A stretch of 64,000 bases of DNA. It comes from Catalinimonas niigatensis (GTDB lineage: Bacteria > Bacteroidota > Bacteroidia > Cytophagales > Cyclobacteriaceae). Every line of letters starts with the position of its first letter. The first letter of the stretch is position 1. The notes under the pieces are model-generated. The model saw nothing but the letters and a program-made list of their open reading frames with translations. It was not told the origin of the DNA and ran no database searches. Shown here one piece after another: positions 33,513 to 42,647 of the stretch. A program made the translations under genes and the position numbers. The DNA is taken from NCBI RefSeq assembly GCF_030506285.1, contig NZ_CP119422.1:3181001-3245000 (forward strand), in the 5' to 3' direction.

Positions 33513-34532
33513 ATGGAGAGCAAATTAAAAAAAGAAGCAGTTAAACAATATAGTAAAGCATTTAGTGATAAAATTTGTCGACAAGCATTCCAACAAAAAG
33601 GTAAGCTAAATGGACAGGATATCCTGACATTGACATCAATTAAGCAGATTAACCTATTCGTCATCAAAGAACTGTTTGTACACTGGAAAACGGAGGTTGA
33701 ACGTCTCAAAAGCCCATATTTTAATTACGAAGCTGAAGAAGTGAAATCTGCACTAGCCAGCTTTATGGACATTGTCTCCCAAAATATCTTAATAGATCAT
33801 TCTCACTTGCGCCCATTGCTGGAAAAGGCGGTTGAAGACACGCTCTACCTGCTCTTGGCTCCTTATGATTATTACTACCTCTTGCTTACCCATTCAGACA
33901 GAAGCTCATGGACAGTAGCTGAACTGGAAGAAGTTTTGAAATATGTCAGGATTAATCGCTCCTTACTTGAACGTTTGGTGAGTCGCTGCCACCAGGAATC
34001 ACTACCTTCCATTAGTATAAGCCGAGTATCTGAATTGTTTAATCATGTATTTGATCAGTTGAATGAGCCCCCCGAAGATACTGAGCCTTATATCAAGCAA
34101 TTCAATGAGCAGTTGCCATTAAACATGGAAGAATTATTCTCAAATATTGTTGAGCCGAAATCAGTGGCGCAACCTATTCAAAGTCCTAAGCAAGAAGAAA
34201 CTAAAAGTGAAGAAAACAAAGACCTCAACCGGCGTACCTTGAATGATTACTTGAACAAAACTGATCGCTCTACCTTAGCTGATATACATCAGCAGAGGAA
34301 AATTGAGAGCTTATCCCGGCACATCAGTGTCAATCAGAAGTTTATGTTTATCAGAGAGCTTTTTAATAACGAACCCGAGGCTTTTCGGCAAACAGTAGAA
34401 CAACTAGACAGTCAAAATTCATACGCAGAGGCGGTAAATCTGATCAGGCGAGATTTAGCTCAGAAATATCGGTGGAAAATGGACTCGGAGGAAGTATTGG
34501 AGTTTATGGAATTGCTCTCCAAACGTTTTTAA
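33513..34532 (+). CDS. Unknown conserved Bacteroidota helical protein
   Basis: A 339-residue soluble protein, nearly all predicted helix, with no signal peptide. An N-terminal helical domain of about 210 residues is joined by a polar, charged linker (about 225-250: SPKQEETKSEENKD) to a C-terminal domain with INxKFMFIRELF-like wording (VNQKFMFIRELFNNEPEAF) and ending MELLSKRF. I recall similar C-terminal domains in unnamed Bacteroidota proteins, but know no function. It stands alone, divergent from tdk; its last 4 bases overlap the end of rodA. A scaffold or assembly role is a guess. Confidence 0.7.
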   Translation: MESKLKKEAVKQYSKAFSDKICRQAFQQKGKLNGQDILTLTSIKQINLFVIKELFVHWKTEVERLKSPYFNYEAEEVKSALASFMDIVSQNILIDHSHLRPLLEKAVEDTLYLLLAPYDYYYLLLTHSDRSSWTVAELEEVLKYVRINRSLLERLVSRCHQESLPSISISRVSELFNHVFDQLNEPPEDTEPYIKQFNEQLPLNMEELFSNIVEPKSVAQPIQSPKQEETKSEENKDLNRRTLNDYLNKTDRSTLADIHQQRKIESLSRHISVNQKFMFIRELFNNEPEAFRQTVEQLDSQNSYAEAVNLIRRDLAQKYRWKMDSEEVLEFMELLSKRF

Positions 34533-35803
34533 GCTGCGCGTGTCAGTATCTGCATCCGATGGGCATCTAATTTTACTAAAATGAATAGCAGAATGGTAAA
34601 AGCCCAAAGTGATGAACCCCCATAACTAAAGAAGGGAAGAGGGATACCTACTACGGGAAACAAGCCAATGGTCATTCCGATATTGACAGCAAAGTGGAAG
34701 AAAAGAATACCCGCCACACTATAGCCGTATACTCTGGCAAAGGTGGCTTTTTGTCTTTCAGCGATCACTGTGACTCTGATGAGTAAAAGCACGAAAAGCG
34801 TAATCAGCAATAGACTTCCGAACCACCCATGCTCTTCGCCAATCGTACAGAAGATAAAGTCAGTGCTTTGTTCGGGTACAAAGTCAAATTTAGTTTGAGT
34901 ACCTTCAAGAAAACCTTTTCCCCACATACCTCCCGAACCGATGGCAATTTTGGATTGAGTTACATTCCAGCCATAGCCTAAGGGATCTCCTTCAGGGTTA
35001 ATCAGCGCCTTGATACGGTTTTGTTGGTGAGGCTTGAACACATCTGTAATCACATAATCTACACTAAAGATTACGCCCATAATAGCAACTGCTGAGGCTC
35101 CGATCACGATAATCCGCTTGGTTTTACGAGCATTAATCCCGATAAGTAAAAAAGCGGTAACGATGACAGCGATCATGAGATAGAGCTGAGGGACAAACAA
35201 AGTCAGTATGAAAAGAACTGCTGCTGCTATGCCAATCCCTAATAATACAGGTGAGAACCCTTCACGGTAAAAGGCGAGCAGAAAAGCGCTAAACACCATT
35301 GCTGTACCAGTATCTCCCTGAAGTATAATCAGTATGGCTGGCAAGCCAATGATAGCAAAGAGGATAATTTGGGGCCTGAGGTTATAAAATAGTTTACTGT
35401 CTGTACTGATGAATTTGGCTACGGCTAAAGCGGTAGTAAATTTGGCAAACTCAGCCGGTTGTAACCTGAAACTACCAATGGAAAACCAGGATTTTGAACC
35501 CGCTACCTCTGTACCGAATAACAATACAAAGACCAAAAGCAATATCATCCCTCCGTATATAAAATAGGCGAAAGAATCGTAAAAGCGGAAGTCTGTCAGC
35601 ATGATCACTGCAAAGAGAACTACTGAGGTAGCAATCCATATCAACTGCTTGCCAGAATTAAGTGAAGTATCAAATATACTCTGATCCTGTTGGGCATCGT
35701 AGACTACTGCAAAGATATTGAGCCATCCTAAGCCTACCAGCAGGAAATATAGTAATACTACTCCCCAATCTATCCGATTTACTAAATTGTTATTTTCTCT
35801 CAC
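34529..35803 (-). CDS. rodA: Rod-shape determining protein RodA (peptidoglycan glycosyltransferase)
   Basis: A 424-residue SEDS-family membrane protein with about ten helices that polymerises lipid II glycan strands for lateral wall growth, together with PBP2. Seen: GSKSWFSIGSFRLQPAEFAK, the SEDS signature, ILQGDTGTAMVFS, YVITDVFKPHQQNRIKALI, and GxGxxGKGxxxGTQTKFDFVPEQSTDF-type wording in the large extracellular loop (KFDFVPEQSTDFIF). The start codon is a GTG at 35803, 1 base after the mrdA stop. It is the last gene of the mre operon, and its 3' end overlaps the convergent gene by 4 bases, with no terminator. Confidence 0.93.
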   Translation of the reverse strand: MRENNNLVNRIDWGVVLLYFLLVGLGWLNIFAVVYDAQQDQSIFDTSLNSGKQLIWIATSVVLFAVIMLTDFRFYDSFAYFIYGGMILLLVFVLLFGTEVAGSKSWFSIGSFRLQPAEFAKFTTALAVAKFISTDSKLFYNLRPQIILFAIIGLPAILIILQGDTGTAMVFSAFLLAFYREGFSPVLLGIGIAAAVLFILTLFVPQLYLMIAVIVTAFLLIGINARKTKRIIVIGASAVAIMGVIFSVDYVITDVFKPHQQNRIKALINPEGDPLGYGWNVTQSKIAIGSGGMWGKGFLEGTQTKFDFVPEQSTDFIFCTIGEEHGWFGSLLLITLFVLLLIRVTVIAERQKATFARVYGYSVAGILFFHFAVNIGMTIGLFPVVGIPLPFFSYGGSSLWAFTILLFILVKLDAHRMQILTRAA

Positions 35804-35804
35804 T

Positions 35805-37613
35805 TTAGTATATAAACTTTCCTTTCAGTATATAATCTTCTATCTGATATCTATCCGTACATCCCTGGATATACTTCTCAATCATAAGCCCGGAAATACC
35901 AGCAGCAGCACGCGCTCCCTGACCAGCGTTTTCTACATATACCGCTATTGCAATCTGGGGATCATCTTTAGGCGCAAAGGCTATGAATACAGAGTGATCT
36001 TCGCCCTGGCTATTCTGTACGGTCCCTGTTTTACCACAAACTTCTATATCTTTGAGCTTGGCCCTGTAAGAACCGGTTCCTACCCTGACTACATCTGCCA
36101 TAGCTTCTACCACCACATCAAAATGTTGTGGATCTATAGTTGTATAATTCTTTTCTCTATATTTCTCCAAAGGCTGCCCATCTTCACCAATTGCCTTGAT
36201 CAGGTGTGGCGTAATGTAATAACCACGATTGGCTATAACGGCTGACAAATTTGCCATCTGCAATGGTACTATCTGTAATTCTCCCTGGCCAATAGCATTA
36301 GAGTAGATGGTAGAAAATTTCCAGCGATCATCTCCGTAAATTTTGTCATAGAGGGAAGGTGCCGGTACATAGCCCCCTCTTTCATTTGGTAGATCAATCC
36401 CCAATGGTTGTCCTAAACCAAAACTCATGACATGCTTGCGCCACTTCTCTAAGCCTATCTCTGTATCTTTAAAGGTGTTATCTGACACATTCTGATTCAG
36501 AATACGCTTATAGGTGTTCCAGAAATAAGGATTACAGGATACTTCAATAGCCCCTTTAAGATCTTCATGAGAATGTGGGCCATGGCAGGCAATAATGCTT
36601 CTGTCACAAGAAAAACGAGTTTGAGGAGTAATTACGCCTTCCTGTAAGCCTATTAATGCTTGTATTGTCTTGAAAATAGACCCTGGAGGAAAAGCTCCCA
36701 TTAGTGGTCGGTTGAACAAAGGCTTGGCAGTATCTGTCAGTAGCGTAGAAAAATTTTTGCTGTATTCTCTCCCCGACAGCATGTTAGGATCATAAGAGGG
36801 AGCTGTTACAAAGGTGAGTACTTCTCCGGTTTTAGGCTCAATAGCCACTACACTACCTCGCTTACCCATCATCAGGGTCTCGGCATACTCCTGCAAATCT
36901 ATATCAATGGTACTTTGAAGATTTTCACCGCGAACAGAAAGTGTATCCCATGTCCCTCCTTTAAAAGCCCCCTTCTCTACACCCCGTACATTAACCATCT
37001 TATATTTTACACCCCGCTTTCCGCGTAATTGTTTTTCATAGTTAGATTCTATACCGCTGATCCCAATATAATCACCCTGACGATAATAGCTTGTAGAATC
37101 TTGTCCCAATTGATATTTGCTGATCTCACCGACATATCCCAAAGCGTTGGCCAGGCTACGGTGAGTATAAGCTCGGTTGGTTCTGGGCTGTATTCTGAAA
37201 CCGGGATAGTTAATAAGGTAGTCTTGTACAGTAGCAAAGGTCTTGTTGGAAATCTGCTTGATAAATACTGAAGGTTTTACATAAGAATACTGCTTGGCCT
37301 TTTGCATTTTCTCGACAAATTCTTCTTGTGTAATGCCAAAATGATTACAAAATGCAAGTGTGTCTTTCAATGCTACTTCTTTGGGGATTACTTCCAGATC
37401 ATACATGGGAGCATTGAAAACAATGAGTTTTCCGTTACGATCATAGACCAAACCGCGATAAGGAGGACGGATTTCTCGCTCAATGATATTAGTCTCCGCC
37501 TTATCCCGATAGTCAGTACTCAGGACTTGGATAGAAAACAATTTGATAATAAATACAACTGCCACGAGTACTACGGCTCCGCGAATGATGTATTTTCTAT
37601 TACTATTCTTCAT
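35805..37613 (-). CDS. mrdA: Penicillin-binding protein 2 (elongasome transpeptidase)
   Basis: A 602-residue class B penicillin-binding protein anchored by one N-terminal membrane helix (about 10-28). A PBP dimer/pedestal domain follows, then the transpeptidase with all three motifs: S-x2-K in FPPGSIFKT, S-x-N in EVSCNPYFW, and K-T-G in VCGKTGTVQNSQ. It cross-links peptidoglycan in the periplasm with RodA and MreC. It overlaps mreD by 4 bases (ATGA) and precedes rodA by 1 base. Confidence 0.94.
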   Translation of the reverse strand: MKNSNRKYIIRGAVVLVAVVFIIKLFSIQVLSTDYRDKAETNIIEREIRPPYRGLVYDRNGKLIVFNAPMYDLEVIPKEVALKDTLAFCNHFGITQEEFVEKMQKAKQYSYVKPSVFIKQISNKTFATVQDYLINYPGFRIQPRTNRAYTHRSLANALGYVGEISKYQLGQDSTSYYRQGDYIGISGIESNYEKQLRGKRGVKYKMVNVRGVEKGAFKGGTWDTLSVRGENLQSTIDIDLQEYAETLMMGKRGSVVAIEPKTGEVLTFVTAPSYDPNMLSGREYSKNFSTLLTDTAKPLFNRPLMGAFPPGSIFKTIQALIGLQEGVITPQTRFSCDRSIIACHGPHSHEDLKGAIEVSCNPYFWNTYKRILNQNVSDNTFKDTEIGLEKWRKHVMSFGLGQPLGIDLPNERGGYVPAPSLYDKIYGDDRWKFSTIYSNAIGQGELQIVPLQMANLSAVIANRGYYITPHLIKAIGEDGQPLEKYREKNYTTIDPQHFDVVVEAMADVVRVGTGSYRAKLKDIEVCGKTGTVQNSQGEDHSVFIAFAPKDDPQIAIAVYVENAGQGARAAAGISGLMIEKYIQGCTDRYQIEDYILKGKFIY

Positions 37614-38134
37614 AGAACAGTTCTTCTGGGCGTATGAATAATGTATTGAATTACCGTAACTAAAGTAAAGGTAAATGCAGTACTGGCCAATGTTTTTATC
37701 AAAGTATAGTAGAACAAGCTAAAACCACCCACTTCTACAAAAAAGATAACAGCATGATGTACAAAAATTACAGGCACCGCATAGGTGACAAACCATCTTA
37801 GACCCATTGCGCGAGGACTAGGGGTCATGCCAATATCATAACCTCCCCGGGGAGTAAGCGCGTTGATCCAGTATCGCCTTATATACATTATGAACACACA
37901 GGCGGCAGCATGAATTCCAAAAGTGTTGTAAAAAATATCAACCACCAAGCCTGTAGTGAACCCCAGTAACATACAAGTGACTGTAGCTGCCTCTATGGGA
38001 AGGAGTAATAAAAAGGCTATATATACAAAACAGAAAGCTACATCGAAAAGCACCAGATTCCTGACGATAAAGACTTGCAGTAAAATATATACTACAAAAT
38101 TAATGGCTTGTGGTATAAGATAGCGGCTATTCAT
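37610..38134 (-). CDS. mreD: Rod-shape determining protein MreD
   Basis: A 174-residue membrane protein with five or six hydrophobic helices and almost no soluble part. The Bacteroidota type is recognisable from NTFGIHAAACVFIMYIRRYW and the operon position rather than from strong motifs. MreD joins MreC to the RodA-PBP2 complex in the inner membrane. Its start overlaps mreC by 8 bases and its stop overlaps mrdA by 4, so the three are translationally coupled. Confidence 0.87.
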   Translation of the reverse strand: MNSRYLIPQAINFVVYILLQVFIVRNLVLFDVAFCFVYIAFLLLLPIEAATVTCMLLGFTTGLVVDIFYNTFGIHAAACVFIMYIRRYWINALTPRGGYDIGMTPSPRAMGLRWFVTYAVPVIFVHHAVIFFVEVGGFSLFYYTLIKTLASTAFTFTLVTVIQYIIHTPRRTVL

Positions 38135-39026
38135 CTGCTGTTATAATGTTTTCTAATGAGTCCTGCTCTTTTCGTAATACGTTCTTTACCACATATACAT
38201 AAGACAGTCTGTAAAAATCATTAGAAAGATTAATATCTATATCGTAAAAAGCTGCATCTTCTTCCGGCCTTACTTCTGCTACTGTACCAATCATGGTATT
38301 GGGTGGGTAAATCCCACTATAGCCAGAAGTAACAATGGTATCTCCATTGATAATATTGATATGAATCGGAATATTATCCAAACTTGCCAGGCGAGGGTTT
38401 TTTCCTCCCCATACAATAGAGCCTAAGGTGTTTGAGCGTTTTACAATTGCAGATACAAACATATCCGTATGCAATACAGAAGTGATCACTGCAAAATGAT
38501 CAGAGACATCCTTCACTTTACCTACTACCCCATCAGGACTGATGACACCCATGTCAGGTTCTATGCCATCCAGCCTCCCTTTGTTGATGGTTACGTAATT
38601 CTTCGCCCGGTAAATCGTATTATCCACTACCTTGGCGGGAATAAAAGCAAACTGCTTCATGCGAACACTATCGCTCTTACTCCTGGCTTGAGGCAGTATG
38701 AAGATAGAGTCCTCAGCCAAAGCCTTCAATGCAAGGGAGTCTTTTGTGAGGAGACTACCAGAATTATTCGGTTCTCCACTGATCATCAGCTCATGTAAGC
38801 GTGCATTTTCAGCCGCTAATCGCTGGTTTACCTCCTTAAGAGAGAAATATTCTGAAACAGAATTGGTCGTAGTCATCACTGAAGCTACCAACCGATTGGA
38901 TGAGTTCAGAACGGCTGCCTGATGATAAGAATTACTATTAACAATGAAGAAAATGCTTAAGGATTCTAACAGAACGAATAAAAATGAAGACCTGTAATTA
39001 TACAGAAATGTTAATAAACTATGCAT
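38127..39026 (-). CDS. mreC: Rod-shape determining protein MreC
   Basis: A 299-residue bitopic protein. One N-terminal membrane helix (about 12-30) is followed by a coiled coil (about 60-95, EVNQRLAAENARLHELM) and the periplasmic double beta-barrel domain, with NKGRLDGIEPDMGVISPDGVVGKV, the family hallmark. It activates PBP2 during lateral growth. It sits 8 bases after mreB and overlaps mreD by 8 bases. Confidence 0.92.
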   Translation of the reverse strand: MHSLLTFLYNYRSSFLFVLLESLSIFFIVNSNSYHQAAVLNSSNRLVASVMTTTNSVSEYFSLKEVNQRLAAENARLHELMISGEPNNSGSLLTKDSLALKALAEDSIFILPQARSKSDSVRMKQFAFIPAKVVDNTIYRAKNYVTINKGRLDGIEPDMGVISPDGVVGKVKDVSDHFAVITSVLHTDMFVSAIVKRSNTLGSIVWGGKNPRLASLDNIPIHINIINGDTIVTSGYSGIYPPNTMIGTVAEVRPEEDAAFYDIDINLSNDFYRLSYVYVVKNVLRKEQDSLENIITADE

Positions 39027-39034
39027 CTACTTTT

Positions 39035-40060
39035 TTAGGTCATCAATACTGATTTAAAAGAATCAAATTTTTTCAAAGCAACACCTGTTCCTCTTACCAC
39101 TGCACGCAACGGATCATCTGCCACATGTACGGGTAACTTGGTTTTAAGCGCCAGCCTTTTGTCGAGTCCTCTTAATAGTGCTCCCCCTCCGGTAAGGTGA
39201 ATGCCATTGTCATAAATATCAGCAGAAAGTTCAGGAGGAGAAATCTCTAAGGCTTTTAGTACAGCTTCTTCAATTTTTGAGATGGACTTATCTAGGGCAA
39301 AAGCTATTTCAGAATAAGAAACTTTTATCACTTTAGGAATCCCTGTCATCAAATCGCGTCCTCTGATTTCATAATCATCTGGCTCATCATCAAGTTCGGT
39401 TAGAGCTGATCCTACCTCTACTTTTACCTTCTCAGCCGAACGTTCACCGATTAGCAGATTGTGCTGACGGCGCATGTAGTCCAGAATGTCTTTGTTAAAA
39501 GTATCTCCCGCAGTTCTGATAGATTGATCACATACAATACCCGATAGGGCAATGACTGCAATCTCGGTGGTTCCACCTCCGATGTCTACTACCATTGACC
39601 CTACAGGCTGGTCAATATCAATACCAATACCAATAGCAGCAGCGATAGGCTCATGAATCATATACACTTCTTTGGCACCGGCATGTTCAGCGGAGTCTCT
39701 TACCGCTCTCTTTTCTACTTCGGTGATGCCTGAAGGTATGCAGATAATCATACGATGAGAAGAAGGAATATAACGACTGCCCATGTCAATCATTTTGATC
39801 ATACCCCGTATCATGTGTTCGGCAGCATGGAAGTCGGCAATTACACCATCTTTCAGTGGACGAATCGTCTTGATGTTTTCATGGGTTTTTTCATGCATCT
39901 GCATCGCCTGTCTTCCAATCGCCAGCACCTTGTTGGTGGTACGGTCAATAGCGATGATAGAAGGTTCGTCTACTACTATCTTCTCCTTGTTGATAATTAA
40001 TGTATTAGCTGTACCCAGATCAATAGCTATATCACTGGAGAAAAAGTCAAACAATCCCAT
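39035..40060 (-). CDS. mreB: Actin-like cell-shape protein MreB
   Basis: A 341-residue bacterial actin. It opens with FSSDIAIDLGTANTLI (phosphate 1 loop), then GVIADFHAAEHMIRGM, VVDIGGGTTEIAVIALSGIV (phosphate 2 loop) and LTGGGALLRGLDKRL (adenosine site). Filaments on the inner membrane steer the RodA/PBP2 elongasome. First gene of mreB-mreC-mreD-mrdA-rodA. Its upstream region has a possible promoter and a leader hairpin. Confidence 0.96.
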   Translation of the reverse strand: MGLFDFFSSDIAIDLGTANTLIINKEKIVVDEPSIIAIDRTTNKVLAIGRQAMQMHEKTHENIKTIRPLKDGVIADFHAAEHMIRGMIKMIDMGSRYIPSSHRMIICIPSGITEVEKRAVRDSAEHAGAKEVYMIHEPIAAAIGIGIDIDQPVGSMVVDIGGGTTEIAVIALSGIVCDQSIRTAGDTFNKDILDYMRRQHNLLIGERSAEKVKVEVGSALTELDDEPDDYEIRGRDLMTGIPKVIKVSYSEIAFALDKSISKIEEAVLKALEISPPELSADIYDNGIHLTGGGALLRGLDKRLALKTKLPVHVADDPLRAVVRGTGVALKKFDSFKSVLMT

Positions 40061-40133
40061 GTCTTAGTAAATAATGTGGTTTGAGTTATACTATTGAAAC
40101 GCATTTGAAATTATGCAAATTTGTATTAAGTAG

Positions 40134-40150
40134 AAGCTTTTTTAAAGCTT
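40134..40150. repeat. Inverted repeat in the mreB leader
   Basis: AAGCTTT and AAAGCTT are separated by TTT. The 7-base-pair stem would form in the mRNA leader between the proposed promoter and the mreB ATG at 40060, some 75 bases upstream of it. It is AT-rich and has no long U run on the leftward side, so it is not a clear terminator. Confidence 0.4.
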
Positions 40151-40197
40151 TATTTCGTATTGGCTTGTAGTAAGTAAGATATTTTTCAATTCTGCAC

Positions 40198-40230
40198 CAA
40201 ACCTATATTGCTAACAGTTAGGTATATAAA
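40198..40230 (-). promoter_or_regulatory. Possible Bacteroidota promoter for the mre operon
   Basis: On the minus strand, TAGGTTTG (40205-40198) matches TAnnTTTG. TTTA (40230-40227), a one-base miss of TTTG, lies 21 bases further upstream. Transcription would start near 40191 and give a leader of about 130 bases. Confidence 0.42.
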
Positions 40231-40427
40231 CTATATGTATTTTCAGTAAAATTAGAACGATTTTTTTTATCTAGCAGCTTTCGTGCTAAAGATGTTTCAT
40301 AATAACCGAAATCCCATATCCAGGCTTTTTCAAGAGGGGACATCCACATCAGGCATATCTTAGAGAAACAATACATTTACTCTCTCATTTGAGCGCTTTA
40401 TTAAGCAGAAAAAAATCAGTTGTTTGT

Positions 40428-40802
40428 TTAATCGATTATCACCAGCTCTTTATTTTTTTCCATGCTGTTAAGCACGCTTAGGCTATCTACTACAGATGTG
40501 TATATTTCGTGCATCTTCTCCATATCTGCCAGATAATACTCGTAACTTTTATAATAAGCAGAGTCACTTATATTATGCTTCTCAAATAAAGATTGCTCAT
40601 AGTTTCTAAAGATAATTTCCAGTGAGTCACGGTCTTTCACTTTGATGTATCCTACTTTGGCCTCAGCGATATGCAAGTCTATCAGAAAAGAAATCATTTT
40701 ATTTTCAGAAATCAGCCCTTTGGGTTTTGGGGGCGCCTCTTCCTGCCTACAGCCAGAAATCAAGAGTATCATTCCTAAGTAACATAGCATCTTTCTCATC
40801 AT
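40428..40802 (-). CDS. DUF4296 lipoprotein
   Basis: A 124-residue Bacteroidota lipoprotein. The signal is about 1-17 with the lipobox ISGC, followed by a helical domain of the DUF4296 type: ISFLIDLHIAEAKVGY, then a long helix and HNISDSAYYKSYEYYL (a common pattern in the family). It should be anchored to a periplasmic membrane face. Function unknown. It stands alone upstream of mreB on the same strand, with a -7 box ahead of it. Confidence 0.82.
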   Translation of the reverse strand: MMRKMLCYLGMILLISGCRQEEAPPKPKGLISENKMISFLIDLHIAEAKVGYIKVKDRDSLEIIFRNYEQSLFEKHNISDSAYYKSYEYYLADMEKMHEIYTSVVDSLSVLNSMEKNKELVIID

Positions 40803-40841
40803 ATTTTTATCAACTATTCAACAACAAGTCCGTACATCTTG

Positions 40842-40849
40842 CAAACCTA
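40842..40849 (-). promoter_or_regulatory. -7 box before the DUF4296 gene
   Basis: TAGGTTTG on the minus strand matches TAnnTTTG. No TTTG is seen at the expected distance upstream. Transcription would start near 40836, about 34 bases before the ATG. Confidence 0.45.
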
Positions 40850-40935
40850 ACATAAAAAAAACGTAAAAAGAGCCCTTCATATCATGAAAGCATCATTAGG
40901 ACGTTATACTTTTTACAAACTTAGCTTTATATCCT

Positions 40936-41715
40936 ATGCAAGCTGCCATCAAAGAAGCAACTATACACATGGGCACTACTGCCGGAAAGCAATTGCTGGA
41001 AGACATTAGTGCAGCAAGACAGGAAGTAATTGTACTCTCTCCTTTTTTGAATGCAGAACAAATGCGCCTCCTACTTAAACTGCACCAGGAGAATGTCCGC
41101 ATCACCCTGATTACCACGCTCTGTCATAACATGATTGGTAACCTTGAAGGTGATGACTTTCGGGCGGAACTTATCAAGCAGTACAAAAGGAAAGATCCTG
41201 AGGCGGAGCATAAGAAAGAGTCTCTTAAAGGGCTGATTACCTTCCTTTATGTTGCTCTATTCTCCTTCATACTGACTGGTATTTACACTTACTTATACTA
41301 TTACGCTTATGCACAAGTCTGTATGTTAGTGCTGGTACTCCTTACACTCTTTGTGCTTTGCACAGCAGCTTCCGAATTGAGAAATACATCTCTTTATCGC
41401 TATTCTTATAAAACGATTTTCCCACTAAAGATATTTATTGACCCTGGTAATCAGAAAGTCAAGAATAGCAGTAAGCACTTTATCCATGCCAAAGCATTCA
41501 TTATTGACCAAAGCATTGCTTACTTAGGATCAGCTGATTTTACCTGCTCCTCTCTAAGCAGCAATTATGAATCCATCATTCGTACGGAAGATAGAGAAGC
41601 GATACAGGATTTACTTTCTGAGGTGAAACGCCTTTGCAACAATGCTTCGGATGATATGGATTTTGTGGATATTGAAGAATGGGGTAAAATGATCTATGAT
41701 GAGCCACTGAAATAA
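40936..41715 (+). CDS. Phospholipase-D-like protein with an internal membrane hairpin
   Basis: A 259-residue protein with one HKD motif: H184-x-K186-x4-D191, then G198-S199. The N-terminal 60 residues (ISAARQEVIVLSPFL) match the first strands of a PLD fold. Between them and the HKD half lie two strong hydrophobic helices (about 99-121 and 125-145). With one HKD motif the enzyme would need to dimerise to form an active site. It could act on phospholipid, nucleic acid or another phosphodiester at the inner membrane. It converges with yicC (7 bases between stops) and has no cotranscribed partner. Activity is by family only. Confidence 0.72.
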   Translation: MQAAIKEATIHMGTTAGKQLLEDISAARQEVIVLSPFLNAEQMRLLLKLHQENVRITLITTLCHNMIGNLEGDDFRAELIKQYKRKDPEAEHKKESLKGLITFLYVALFSFILTGIYTYLYYYAYAQVCMLVLVLLTLFVLCTAASELRNTSLYRYSYKTIFPLKIFIDPGNQKVKNSSKHFIHAKAFIIDQSIAYLGSADFTCSSLSSNYESIIRTEDREAIQDLLSEVKRLCNNASDDMDFVDIEEWGKMIYDEPLK

Positions 41716-41722
41716 ACGGAAC

Positions 41723-42601
41723 TCATAATACATTTAACACCTGCTCTTTGATTTTTTCTAATTCTTCTTTCATACCTATCACTGAACGTTGAATGGCTGC
41801 ATCGTTAGCTTTGGAGCCGATAGTATTTATCTCACGACCCATTTCCTGAGAAATGAAACCCAGCTTTTTACCATGCACATCAGGACTAGCTAATACTTCT
41901 TCAAAGTAGTTCAGGTGGTTGGTTAAACGAACAATCTCTTCATTGACATCCAGCTTTTCTATGTAATAGATCAATTCCTGTTCAAAACGGTTCTGATCTA
42001 CGATATCTTTAGCAAAAGACTCTTCTATCTGGGTTTGAAGTTTCTGCCGCAATCGCTGATCCCGCACCGGAGCCTGATTTTTTACTTCTTCCAGAGCAGC
42101 TCGGATATTTACTGAACAAACAGCAAAATCTTTCATTAACGCTTCACCTTCCTGAATTCTAAATTGATCACACTGGACCAAAGCTTCTTCTATCACTGAT
42201 TTCACTGCCTCCCAAAGATCGTGGTCGGCATTTTCCTGTACCATAGGTTGTAGCACATCCGGTGATTGTACTGCCAAGCGAAAAAGATCCTGTTCTGGAG
42301 CCTGTAGTTCCTTAGCCGTTTCTTTATACAAATAATAATAAGCTTTCAGTAATTCCTGATTCACTGAAGGCTGCCCTCCCAGCTGGTCTTTTCCCTTAAA
42401 ATCAACCATTAGGGAAACTTTGCCGCGCTGAAGTTTCTCAGAAACCAACTGCCTCACTTCTATTTCACGGTTTCCAAAGATACGGGGTAGTTTGTGGCCT
42501 ATATCCAGGAACTTGGAATTGAGTGTTTTTACTTCTACGGTAATGTCAAACAGGGAAGACTCCCGGTTTGCTTTGCCATAGCCGGTCATTGACTTGATCA
42601 T
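41723..42601 (-). CDS. yicC: YicC family endoribonuclease
   Basis: A 292-residue YicC-family protein. It starts MIKSMTGYGKA, the family hallmark, has VEVKTLNSKFLDI near 24-36, and ends with the conserved C-terminal domain (QEMGREINTIGSKAND, then KEELEKIKEQVLNVL). Escherichia coli YicC is a ribonuclease with a role in sRNA decay and stationary-phase survival. It lies 46 bases after gmk, a neighbour also seen in many bacteria. Confidence 0.9.
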   Translation of the reverse strand: MIKSMTGYGKANRESSLFDITVEVKTLNSKFLDIGHKLPRIFGNREIEVRQLVSEKLQRGKVSLMVDFKGKDQLGGQPSVNQELLKAYYYLYKETAKELQAPEQDLFRLAVQSPDVLQPMVQENADHDLWEAVKSVIEEALVQCDQFRIQEGEALMKDFAVCSVNIRAALEEVKNQAPVRDQRLRQKLQTQIEESFAKDIVDQNRFEQELIYYIEKLDVNEEIVRLTNHLNYFEEVLASPDVHGKKLGFISQEMGREINTIGSKANDAAIQRSVIGMKEELEKIKEQVLNVL

Positions 42602-42647
42602 AAAGCTAGAGATAAGATAATGAATTTATTCTGTATGCTACATGCGC

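Larger units (their letters stand above)
40061..40427. other. Intergenic region upstream of mreB, 367 bases
   Basis: AT-rich spacer between the ends of the DUF4296 gene and the start of mreB (both leftward). It holds a likely mreB promoter (40198-40230), a leader inverted repeat (40134-40150), and otherwise nothing I can name: no ORF, tRNA or clear terminator. Confidence 0.5.
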
